DNA of 64,000 nucleotides from JALZKA01 sp963725035. GTDB lineage: Bacteria; Actinomycetota; Thermoleophilia; Solirubrobacterales; 70-9. The notes below the pieces were generated by a model. That model ran no database searches and had not been told where the DNA came from. It worked only from the letters and a program-made list of their open reading frames with translations. Location of the stretch: NCBI GenBank assembly GCA_963725035.1, contig CAVRWX010000018.1:310001-374000 (forward strand), written 5' to 3'. The position numbers were made by a program, and so were the translations under genes. Below, in pieces: positions 1-6,599 of the stretch (within the stretch, counting starts at the first letter, position 1; every line of letters begins with the position of its first letter).

Positions 1-473
1 ACTCGCGTTCGAGGACGGCATCCCGGACTCGATCGCAGCTGATTCCCTCTACGGCGCCAACGGCACACGCCCGGCGACGCCCGAGAGCGATGTCGGCTAC
101 CGAGTTCGACTCCCTCTTCACCGATGCCGATCCGGCTGACGTGAAGCGGAACTCGTTCGATTCCCAGAACTTCGACGCTGTGACGCTTTGCGCGCTCGCG
201 GCTGTCGCTGCTGGTTCGAACGAGGGTGCGGACATCGCCGAGCAGATCCAGGCGGTGGCTTCGGCCCCAGGTGACAAGTACGACTTCACCACGATGGCCG
301 ATGCCATCACGGCCCTCCAGGCCGGTGAAGACATCGACTTCGAGGGCGTGTCCGGAAACATGGACCTCGATGACAACGGTGACCCGACTGTCGGTACGTA
401 CGACGTATACGCGTACGACGACAAGGGTGCGTTCTCGGTCTCAGACCAGGTCGAGAAGGAGGCGGGCGAGTAG
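1..473 (+). CDS. Branched-chain amino-acid type ABC transporter solute-binding protein, C-terminal part (frameshifted)
   Basis: This is the C-terminal part of an extracytoplasmic Leu/Ile/Val-type binding protein; the 5' end lies outside the window. The frame that starts at base 2 reads DGIPDSIAADSLYGANGT and similar, then stops making sense near base 105. The frame used from about base 97 onward continues with FDSLFTDADPADVK, FDAVTLCALAAVAAG and a C-terminus containing DFEGVSGNMDLDDNGDP and TYDVYAYD, which is typical of the last beta-strands of this family. One single-base indel around 100-112 would join the two. The gene converges on livF-G-M-H at 582-4240, which supports its role as their substrate receptor. 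The substrate is not determinable from this fragment. Confidence 0.75.
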   Translation, partial: SRSRTASRTRSQLIPSTAPTAHARRRPRAMSATEFDSLFTDADPADVKRNSFDSQNFDAVTLCALAAVAAGSNEGADIAEQIQAVASAPGDKYDFTTMADAITALQAGEDIDFEGVSGNMDLDDNGDPTVGTYDVYAYDDKGAFSVSDQVEKEAGE

Positions 474-496
474 CCCTCACTCCAACGTCTCGTAAG

Positions 497-540
497 AGAG
501 CGGCGCGGTGCCTTCGGGCGCCGCGCCGTTTCTCGTTTAG
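497..540 (+). terminator. Intrinsic terminator after the solute-binding protein gene
   Basis: A GC-rich stem (GCGGCGCGGTGCC pairing with GGCGCCGCGCC around a TTC loop) is followed by the T-rich tract GTTTCTCGTTT. It sits 25 bases after the stop codon, in the convergent gap before livF. Confidence 0.85.
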
Positions 541-549
541 GGGGACCGA

Positions 550-578
550 GGTGCCAGGCACCTGCGGAGCCAGGCACC
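550..578. repeat. GGTGCCAGGCACC palindromic repeat (REP-like, family A)
   Basis: The palindrome GGTGCCAGGCACC (550-562) is followed by a second half-element GCCAGGCACC (569-578). Related elements occur at 13026, 30331, 32363 and 55046. It lies just downstream of the reconstructed livF stop codon. Confidence 0.7.
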
Positions 579-581
579 AGG

Positions 582-1374
582 CTAGGGCTGCTCGTCCGCC
601 TCGGCGGCGTCGACCCGGCCGGCGCCGCCGCCCAGGTAGAGCTCAGCGACCTTCGGGTCTGCGACCAGCTCGGGACCAGGCCCGGTGAACTTGTTCGTCG
701 CCAAGGTCCAGGACGTAGCCGCGATGGCTCAGGGTGAGCGCGCGGCGAGCGTTCTGCTCGACCATCAGGATCGTCACGCCCGCCGCGTTCACCTCGAGCA
801 CCTTCTCGAAGACGGCGTCGACGAACGCGGGGGCGAGCCCGGCGGACGGCTCGTCCAGCAGCAGGATCTCGGGGCCCGGCATGAGCGCGCGGCCCATGGC
901 GACCATCTGGCGCTCGCCTCCCGACATCGTTCCCGCCGCTTGGCGCCGGCGCTCCTCGAGGCGCGGGAAGAGGCCGAACATTCGCTCCATGCGCTCCTCG
1001 ACGGTTCCCTCGCCGCCCGCAATCGCGCCCAGCTCCAGGTTCTCTTGGACCGTGAGACTCGGGAAGACGTTGTCGAGCTGCGGCACATAGGAGACGCCGG
1101 CCCGCGTCACCGAATGGGGGGCGAGGCCCGTGATGTCGTTGTCGTGAAGGGATATCGAGCCTGTACGGGGCGGAACGAGGCCAAAGATCGACTTCATGAG
1201 GGTGGACTTGCCCGCGCCGTTCGGGCCGACGATCGTCACGATCTCGCCGTCATAGACCTCGAGATCGACGCCGTTCAGAATGTCCACCTCGGGTGTGTAG
1301 CCCGCGACCACGCCCGACACCTTGAGGACGGGGTTCCTCTGGGACGAGTGTGCTTGGGAGCCGGCTTCACTCAT
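582..1374 (-). CDS. livF: Branched-chain amino-acid ABC transporter ATP-binding protein LivF (C-terminal frameshift)
   Basis: One of the two cytoplasmic ATPases that drive LivH/LivM. Visible motifs are Walker A GPNGAGKST (residues 50-58), Q-loop region YVPQ (about 97-100), signature MSGGERQ (151-157) and Walker B ILLLDEP (171-177). The uninterrupted frame ends at 643 with an atypical tail. One surplus base near 695-703 restores TNKFTGPGPELVADPKVAEL and then a stop at 582-584, which is the usual LivF C-terminus, so the true gene end is taken as 582. The start overlaps livG by 8 bases, as expected of an operon. The frameshift is either an assembly indel or a real mutation that removes only the last 40 or so residues. 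Confidence 0.88.
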
Positions 1375-2221
1375 CGCGAAGCTCCTTGGCCTTCTCGAGC
1401 TCTTCGGCCTGCGCCTCGCCCATGCCGAGGTAGGCGTCGATCACCTTCTGGTCGGCGCGGATCTCTGCGGGAGGTCCGTGGGCGATGACCTTGCCGAGCG
1501 CCATCACGACGACTTCGTCGGAATGGTTCATGACAACGTCCATGTCGTGCTCGACGAAGAGGAACGTGACGCCCTCTTCGGTACGAAGCCGCTCCATGTG
1601 TTCCAGAAGGCGGCGGCCGAGCGTCGGGTTGATCCCGGCCATCGGCTCGTCGAGGAGCACCATGCGTGGCTGCGTCATCAGGGCGCGCGCCAGCTCGAGC
1701 AGCTTGCGCTGGCCGCCGGAGAGCGTGCCGGCATAGTCGTCCGCCTTCGTGTGGAGGTTGAAGGTCTCGAGCAGCGCGTGTGCGCGCTCCTCGGCGTCCT
1801 TCTCCCGCGCACGGGAGGCCAAGGGGCGGCCGAAGAGGGTGGGGAGGTGCTCGCCGGGATGATGCGAAGTCGCGAGCAGCATGTTGTCAATTACCGGCAT
1901 CGCGGCGAGCGCCTTTGTGATCTGGAATGTACGAACCATGCCCAGGCGGGCGATCGTGTATGGGGCCTTGCGGAAGATCGAGCGATCCTCGTAGGTGATC
2001 GACCCGGCGTCCGGCTTGTAGAACCCTGTGACGAGGTTGAACAACGTCGTCTTGCCTGCTCCGTTGGGGCCGATCAAGGCGGTGATCGAGCCGTCGCGCA
2101 CCGAAAAGGTCGCGCCGTTCACGGCGTGGATGCCGCCGAAGCTCTTGTAGACGTCGCGGATCACGAGCGCCTGCTGCTTCTGGTGGGACTGCGCCTCGAG
2201 GGCGTCTGCGGCGTCAGTCAC
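1367..2221 (-). CDS. livG: Branched-chain amino-acid ABC transporter ATP-binding protein LivG
   Basis: Second cytoplasmic ATPase of the Liv-type importer. It shows Walker A GPNGAGKTT, the LivG-type signature LSGGQRK and Walker B MVLLDEPMAG, followed by the long C-terminal region typical of LivG (FVEHDMDVVMNHSD). An ATG at 2248 would force a 35-base overlap with livM. The GTG at 2221 gives an 8-base overlap and has AAGGAGG about 12 bases upstream, inside the livM 3' end, so it is preferred. The protein is about 284 residues, slightly longer than many LivG proteins because of an N-terminal extension. Confidence 0.9.
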   Translation of the reverse strand: MTDAADALEAQSHQKQQALVIRDVYKSFGGIHAVNGATFSVRDGSITALIGPNGAGKTTLFNLVTGFYKPDAGSITYEDRSIFRKAPYTIARLGMVRTFQITKALAAMPVIDNMLLATSHHPGEHLPTLFGRPLASRAREKDAEERAHALLETFNLHTKADDYAGTLSGGQRKLLELARALMTQPRMVLLDEPMAGINPTLGRRLLEHMERLRTEEGVTFLFVEHDMDVVMNHSDEVVVMALGKVIAHGPPAEIRADQKVIDAYLGMGEAQAEELEKAKELRDE

Positions 2222-3221
2222 CGAGCACCATCTCCTCCTTCTTTCCAAACGCGCCCTGCGGGCGGAACGCCATCAGCAAGATCAGGACCAACCCGACGAG
2301 GACGAAGCGCAGGGCAGCGTCCTTGTCCTCCGAGAATGGAAGATCGGCAAACCTCATGCCCTCGAGGACGAACCACAAGATGACCGACCCGGCCACAGCC
2401 CCCCAAAAACTCGCCAGGCCGCCGATCACGAGGGCCGCAAAGCCGAGGAAGGTGTAGAGCGGCTCGAACGCCTCCTGAGAGACCGACTCGAGGTTGATCG
2501 CGAGGAACCACCCGGAAACGGCCCCGAGCACGGCGGCGATCGAGAGCGATTGAAGCTTGTAGGAGAAGGCGTTCTTGCCGAGCGCTCTGGCGGCATCTTC
2601 GTCCTCGCGAACGGCGCGCAGGACGCGGCCCCAGGGCGAACGGATCAGGCGATTTAGCCCGAACGCGGAGAGGCACGCCACCAACCAGATGACGAGGAAC
2701 AGTGGCAGGTCCGAGAATTGCGTATCCGAAAGACCGATTGGGTCCAGCAGGTTCGCCTGGATCCAGTCGGACACTTCGTACCAAGAGTCCGTGTAGAAGC
2801 CATTGTCGTTCGCAAGTTCGAGGTCGATAGTCCCCTGGTTTCCTCCCGTCAGGTCACGCGCGTTCTGGATGACGTCACGAATGATCTCGGCGAACGCAAT
2901 CGTCGCGATTGAGAAATAGTCGGCGCGAAGCCGAAGCGAGGACATACCGATGATGAGTGCCGAGATGATTGTGATCCCGGCTGAGATCGGGAGGGTCAAA
3001 TAGAACGGCATGCCGACATCGACCGTGAGGATGATCGAGGAGTAGGCGCCGACAGCCATAAAGCCGGCCTGGCCGAAGTTGAGTACGCCGGTAAATCCGA
3101 CGTTGAGCTGAAGGCCCAGCGTGAAGATCGCGTAGATGCCGGCCAGGATCCCAACGCCAATCCAAAAGTCCCACGCCGAGAGGAAGTCGAGCGAGATCGC
3201 AAGTGGCAGGCTCTCGATCAC
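2214..3221 (-). CDS. livM: Branched-chain amino-acid ABC transporter permease LivM
   Basis: Integral membrane permease of the Liv importer (335 residues, multiple hydrophobic helices). The diagnostic conserved region GYFSIATIAFAEIIRD-like (here ADYFSIATIAFAEI, about residue 100) and the EAA-like loop SPWGRVLRAVREDEDAARALG (about residues 195-215) are clear. It lies between livH and livG with 4- and 8-base overlaps, so the three are translationally coupled. Confidence 0.93.
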   Translation of the reverse strand: MIESLPLAISLDFLSAWDFWIGVGILAGIYAIFTLGLQLNVGFTGVLNFGQAGFMAVGAYSSIILTVDVGMPFYLTLPISAGITIISALIIGMSSLRLRADYFSIATIAFAEIIRDVIQNARDLTGGNQGTIDLELANDNGFYTDSWYEVSDWIQANLLDPIGLSDTQFSDLPLFLVIWLVACLSAFGLNRLIRSPWGRVLRAVREDEDAARALGKNAFSYKLQSLSIAAVLGAVSGWFLAINLESVSQEAFEPLYTFLGFAALVIGGLASFWGAVAGSVILWFVLEGMRFADLPFSEDKDAALRFVLVGLVLILLMAFRPQGAFGKKEEMVLGD

Positions 3222-4240
3222 AGCGACCGCGCCTTCCCGAAGATGCCGTCAGGCCGGACCAGCAGAACCACGATCAGTACGACAAAGCTGACCGCGACTT
3301 TCCACTCGGGGGCGATGACAAGGGTGGACCATTCCTGCGTGAGGCCGATGATGAGAGCTCCGGCCAAGGCACCGTAGGCATTGCCGATCCCGCCCAAGAC
3401 CACTGCGGCGAACAGCGGAAGCAGGAGGAAGAAACCAGCGTTCGGCGAGAGGCCGCCTGCTGCAGCCACCAGGAGCACTCCTGCCAACCCGGCAAGTGCA
3501 CCCGACAAAAGCCAGGTCAAAAGAACGATACGACCGGTGTCGATTCCGGTCGTTTCGGCCAGGTCGAAGTTGTCCGCGAGCGCGCGCATCTGGCGCCCCG
3601 CCGAGCTGACCCGCAGCATTGTGGCAACGGCAAACAGGACGACGAACGAGACGACTACGACCATCAACTCCGTCGTGCCGATCGTGAGGCCGGTCAGGTC
3701 TTCGAACCAGCCGACGGTCGAGGTGCGGTCCGAGTCGAGCTGCCGGGGCCGCGCGCCCCAAATGAACTGGATCATGTTGCGAAGGACGAAGGCGAGCCCA
3801 AGTGACATCAAGAGGAGTTGGAGCATCCCGGCCTTCTTCCTTCGCATCGGGCGCCACATGATGAGCTCCGACGCGATTCCGAAAGCTGCGGTCGCGAATA
3901 CACCGGCGAGCACGCCGACGACCAGCGGGGTGTCGAGCGTGACGTCGAACGTGAAGGCGATGTAGGCGCCGAACGTCAGCATGTCGCCGTGAGCGAAGTT
4001 GACGAGCTTGAGAATCCCGTAGACGAGCGTCAGGCCGATCGCGCCCAGCGCCAGGTATGACCCCGAGACGACTCCGTTCACGGTGCGCTGGCCCCATTCC
4101 TCGAGGCCCTCGCCGATGATCAGGAGGATCGCTACGAAGACCATGATCCCCAGAGCGATCCACGCGGGGTTCTCGTTCGCCCAGTGGCGCACCGACCCAA
4201 GTCCGGTTCGAGGTGCGCCCGTCAGCTGGCCAGCTTCCAT
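3218..4240 (-). CDS. livH: Branched-chain amino-acid ABC transporter permease LivH
   Basis: Membrane permease partner of LivM. After a hydrophilic N-terminus and a first helix (GIMVFVAILLIIG), the canonical LivH core starts with YLALGAIGLTLVYGILKLVNFAHGD and ends with LVRPDGIFGK. An upstream ATG at 4279 exists but would overlap the neighbouring dehydrogenase gene. The ATG at 4240 (MEAGQLTGAP) leaves a 14-base gap and is preferred. The 4-base overlap with livM shows one transcription unit. Confidence 0.9.
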   Translation of the reverse strand: MEAGQLTGAPRTGLGSVRHWANENPAWIALGIMVFVAILLIIGEGLEEWGQRTVNGVVSGSYLALGAIGLTLVYGILKLVNFAHGDMLTFGAYIAFTFDVTLDTPLVVGVLAGVFATAAFGIASELIMWRPMRRKKAGMLQLLLMSLGLAFVLRNMIQFIWGARPRQLDSDRTSTVGWFEDLTGLTIGTTELMVVVVSFVVLFAVATMLRVSSAGRQMRALADNFDLAETTGIDTGRIVLLTWLLSGALAGLAGVLLVAAAGGLSPNAGFFLLLPLFAAVVLGGIGNAYGALAGALIIGLTQEWSTLVIAPEWKVAVSFVVLIVVLLVRPDGIFGKARSL

Positions 4241-4254
4241 ACCCGCGCGGGATC

Positions 4255-5332
4255 CTATGCCGAACCGAGGCTGGACCACACCTCGAGTTTGCGCTGCACC
4301 GCTTGGATCACCGCGTCGGTGAACTCGGTTGTGCCTGCGTGGCCCTTCAAATCGGGAGTTCTGATGCCCGCCGCGACCGTTTCCAACACCCCTTCGTAGA
4401 CGGCTCGGGACGGAGTGTCGGCGCCACCGTGGTGAAGAAGCGCGGCGACGGCCAGGATCATCGCCATCGGATTCGCGATGTCCTTACCGAGCAAAGCGGG
4501 CGCCGTTCCGTGCGGCGCCTCCGCCATCGCGGCCGACGGGTTGAGGTCCTCGTCGAGGGCGAGCAGCACCGACTCGGCCCCCGCAATCGAGCCGAAGAGG
4601 GGGAGCACCAGGTCGGAGAGGAGGTCGCCATCGCGGTTGAGGCAGGGGATGACGAGCGGCTCCGTCCCGGCGCCGAGTCACCAGGCCGGCCAGCGTTGCG
4701 TCGATCAGGACCGGCTGGTAGGCGATGTCGGGATGGCGCTCGGCCGCCGCGTCCATCTCCTCCTTCAGCATCCCCTCGTAGACCGGGCTCACCGTCCACT
4801 TCGGCCCGCCGTAGACGCGCCCGCCGATCCGCGCCGCCTCGCGGAACGAGAACTCGGCCACCGCCGTGCAGTCGCCGCGGACGATCCGCTCGGTGCGGAG
4901 CGCCACCTCGGTCGCGCCCTCGCCTTCGCGCCATTGCTCCGCCCCGTACGCGTCGCCAACAGCCATCCGGCAGACCGAGATGGGGTGGTGGACGCCGGCG
5001 ACTGGCGTGACGCCTGGAATGCGCCGGCCGGTGCGGACGATGACCTTGCCTCCAATCGCCTCGCGCAGGATGCGGTTGGGGCTGCCGACGTCGTCGGCGC
5101 CCTCGGGCGTGATCGTCGCCGCCTTCAGGCCCAGGCCCGTTTCTGCCATGCGATTCGCCGCTTCTTCGCAGACCGCGTTGTTCGTCGCCCGCCTGTTCTC
5201 GAGCGAGAGGTCGAAGCGCTCGACCTCCACATCGACGCCAAGGACCTCCTTGTCCAGGAACCGCAGCGACTGCTCGAGCAGCTCCTGCCCGGTCTCGTCC
5301 CCGTCGAGCGCAACAATGCGAAGCGGCTCCAT
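4255..5332 (-). CDS. Isocitrate/isopropylmalate dehydrogenase family protein, NADP-isocitrate dehydrogenase-like (frameshifted)
   Basis: Two overlapping minus-strand reading frames form one protein. The N-terminal frame runs from the ATG at 5332 (MEPLRIVALDGDETGQEL) through ATITPEG and SPNRILREAIGGKVI, the phosphate-binding Ser/Asn/Arg region, to VLIDATLAGLV. A single indel at about 4673-4680 then joins the second frame, which encodes GAGTEPLVIPCLNRDGDLLSD, the family metal-binding loop, and EAPHGTAPALLGKDIANP, the cofactor loop. The KAATITPEG...SPNRILREAIGG pattern resembles homodimeric type II isocitrate dehydrogenases more than LeuB. The protein would be cytosolic and decarboxylate isocitrate to 2-oxoglutarate. 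The exact substrate is inferred. Confidence 0.72.
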
Positions 5333-5356
5333 GGACGGCGACGCTACCTCATCTCG

Positions 5357-5689
5357 ATGCCCACTGAAACTTGCACCTGGTGCGGCGCTTCCGTCGAGCC
5401 CGGCGACGGCTTCCGCGCCTATGAGCCGGCGGGGGAGAGAAGCGCCGTCTTCTGCCGCCTCGAGCACGTCGTGCCGTGGGGCATCCGCGGCGCCCGCTGG
5501 GACCCGGGCGAGTTCACCGAGCCGGAGGGAACCGACTCACACACCGAGTGCGCCCACTGCGGCGAGGAGCTCGGCGAAGCGCACGTCGTCCTCGTCCGCC
5601 ACCGCGACGCCCACAGAATCCCCGACGCCTTCTGCTCAGCCGACCACATGGTCGAATGGGCCAAGGCGGGAGGCCGCTGGGCGCCCTGA
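5357..5689 (+). CDS. Small double zinc-finger-like protein of unknown function
   Basis: A 110-residue protein starting MPTETCTWCGAS. It contains two similar halves, each with a CxxC knuckle (C6-x2-C9; CAHCG near residue 64) and a later Cys-x2-His type pair (CRLEH near 34; CSADH near 92), so it probably folds into two zinc-binding units. It is divergent from the dehydrogenase gene, with a 24-base gap that must hold both promoters. Function is unknown. Confidence 0.7.
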   Translation: MPTETCTWCGASVEPGDGFRAYEPAGERSAVFCRLEHVVPWGIRGARWDPGEFTEPEGTDSHTECAHCGEELGEAHVVLVRHRDAHRIPDAFCSADHMVEWAKAGGRWAP

Positions 5690-5691
5690 CT

Positions 5692-5742
5692 CGCCGAGTG
5701 TAGGAATTTCCACGATATGTGTGGAAATTCCAGCTCTCGGCG
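5692..5742. repeat. GGAATTTCC long hairpin repeat, copy 1 (family C)
   Basis: A 51-base imperfect palindrome. CGCCGAG with TCTCGGCG closes the outside, and GGAATTTCCAC (5703-5713) pairs with GTGGAAATTCC (5721-5731) on the inside. It fills the convergent gap between the zinc-finger gene and the DksA-like gene and could act as a bidirectional terminator here. Close relatives lie at 33459 and 37643. Confidence 0.85.
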
Positions 5743-5747
5743 CGGGT

Positions 5748-6095
5748 TCAGCGGGCGTTGCGGGCGCAGTCGATGCAGAGGGCGCTCTCGGGCGCCGCGT
5801 TGAGGCGACCGGCCGCGATGGGCTTGCCGCAGCTGTCGCACGTGCCGTAGGTGCCCTCTTCGAGCTTCACGAGCGCCCGCTCGATGCGCTCCTTCAGCGG
5901 CTCGAGCTCCTGAGCGACGCCCACCTCGGCGAAGCGGTCGATCGCCTGCGAGGTTCCCTCTCCGATTCGCTTCCCGAACGAGATGCCGCCGGCGTCCTCC
6001 GGCGGCTTCGTCAGCTCCTCGATCTCCGCAACGATCTCGGCCAGCCGCTCGCGCAGCCTCGCCTCGATTGCCTCCAGATCGATCTCTGTGGCTAT
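5748..6095 (-). CDS. DksA/TraR-family C4 zinc-finger protein (no canonical start codon)
   Basis: An open minus-strand frame encodes about 115 residues: an acidic coiled-coil region (IEARLRERLAEIVAEIEEL) followed near the C-terminus by the C4 zinc finger CDSCGKPI then CIDCARNAR (C-x2-C-x17-C-x2-C), which defines the DksA/TraR family. Such proteins bind the RNA polymerase secondary channel or act as small regulators. No ATG, GTG or TTG begins the frame. The best-placed candidate is ATA at 6095, overlapping the TAG stop of the upstream gene, with CTG at about 6080 as an alternative. The start is therefore uncertain; the gene itself is convincing from its C-terminus. Confidence 0.75.
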   Translation of the reverse strand: MATEIDLEAIEARLRERLAEIVAEIEELTKPPEDAGGISFGKRIGEGTSQAIDRFAEVGVAQELEPLKERIERALVKLEEGTYGTCDSCGKPIAAGRLNAAPESALCIDCARNAR

Positions 6096-6523
6096 TTCGT
6101 GGCCTTGAACTCGAGGACGTCGGTCTCGCAGCCGTCCTTGCCGAAGGTGAACTTCGCCTTCCCGGTGACCTTGTTCTTGGTCGCTTCGCCGATCACGTTG
6201 AGCTGACCGTCCGTGAGTGGGTCGCTCGTTTCGCCGGCTCCGACCGCACGGAACTTGCCGCTGTCCTTGACGCGGAAGTCGCCCTTGAGCTTCACCTTGG
6301 CGGTGCGCCCGGACGACGTGCAGTTACCGATGGCCTGATACGGAAGCTTCTTGACGATCACCTGCTTGACCCGGCGCTTATTGGCGTCCGTGATCTTGAG
6401 CTCGATCGTGGCCTGCGAGTCGAACTCGAAATCGCCGTTGTAGGTCGTCGAGCTGCCGAACGCCACCGCCGGCACCGCTGCCAACACACCAATCGCCGCT
6501 GCCCTCGCAAGTCCTTGTCGCAT
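6092..6523 (-). CDS. Secreted protein of unknown function
   Basis: About 143 residues with a clear Sec signal peptide (MRQGLARAAAIGVLAAVPAV, cleavage near AFG-SS). The mature part is lysine-rich and beta-strand-like, with two cysteines (NCTSSG and DGCETD) that may form a disulfide. The second ATG (6523) is chosen because GGGAGGG lies immediately upstream; the first ATG at 6535 has no such site. No family is recognised. Similar small secreted proteins with alternating VKLKGDF and GKAKFTFGKDGC segments are common in this group of organisms (inference). Confidence 0.7.
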   Translation of the reverse strand: MRQGLARAAAIGVLAAVPAVAFGSSTTYNGDFEFDSQATIELKITDANKRRVKQVIVKKLPYQAIGNCTSSGRTAKVKLKGDFRVKDSGKFRAVGAGETSDPLTDGQLNVIGEATKNKVTGKAKFTFGKDGCETDVLEFKATK

Positions 6524-6599
6524 CGTCCCTCCCATGGTCGCGTGAAAGAAGGAAACGGTACAGATTGGGTGCCCGGTCGGCGGCTGAGCAGCCGCGGCG

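Noticed and set aside
582..720. Programmed frameshift in livF
   Set aside because: No slippery heptamer or downstream structure is apparent; the lesion needs a base removed, not a ribosomal slip at a repeat.
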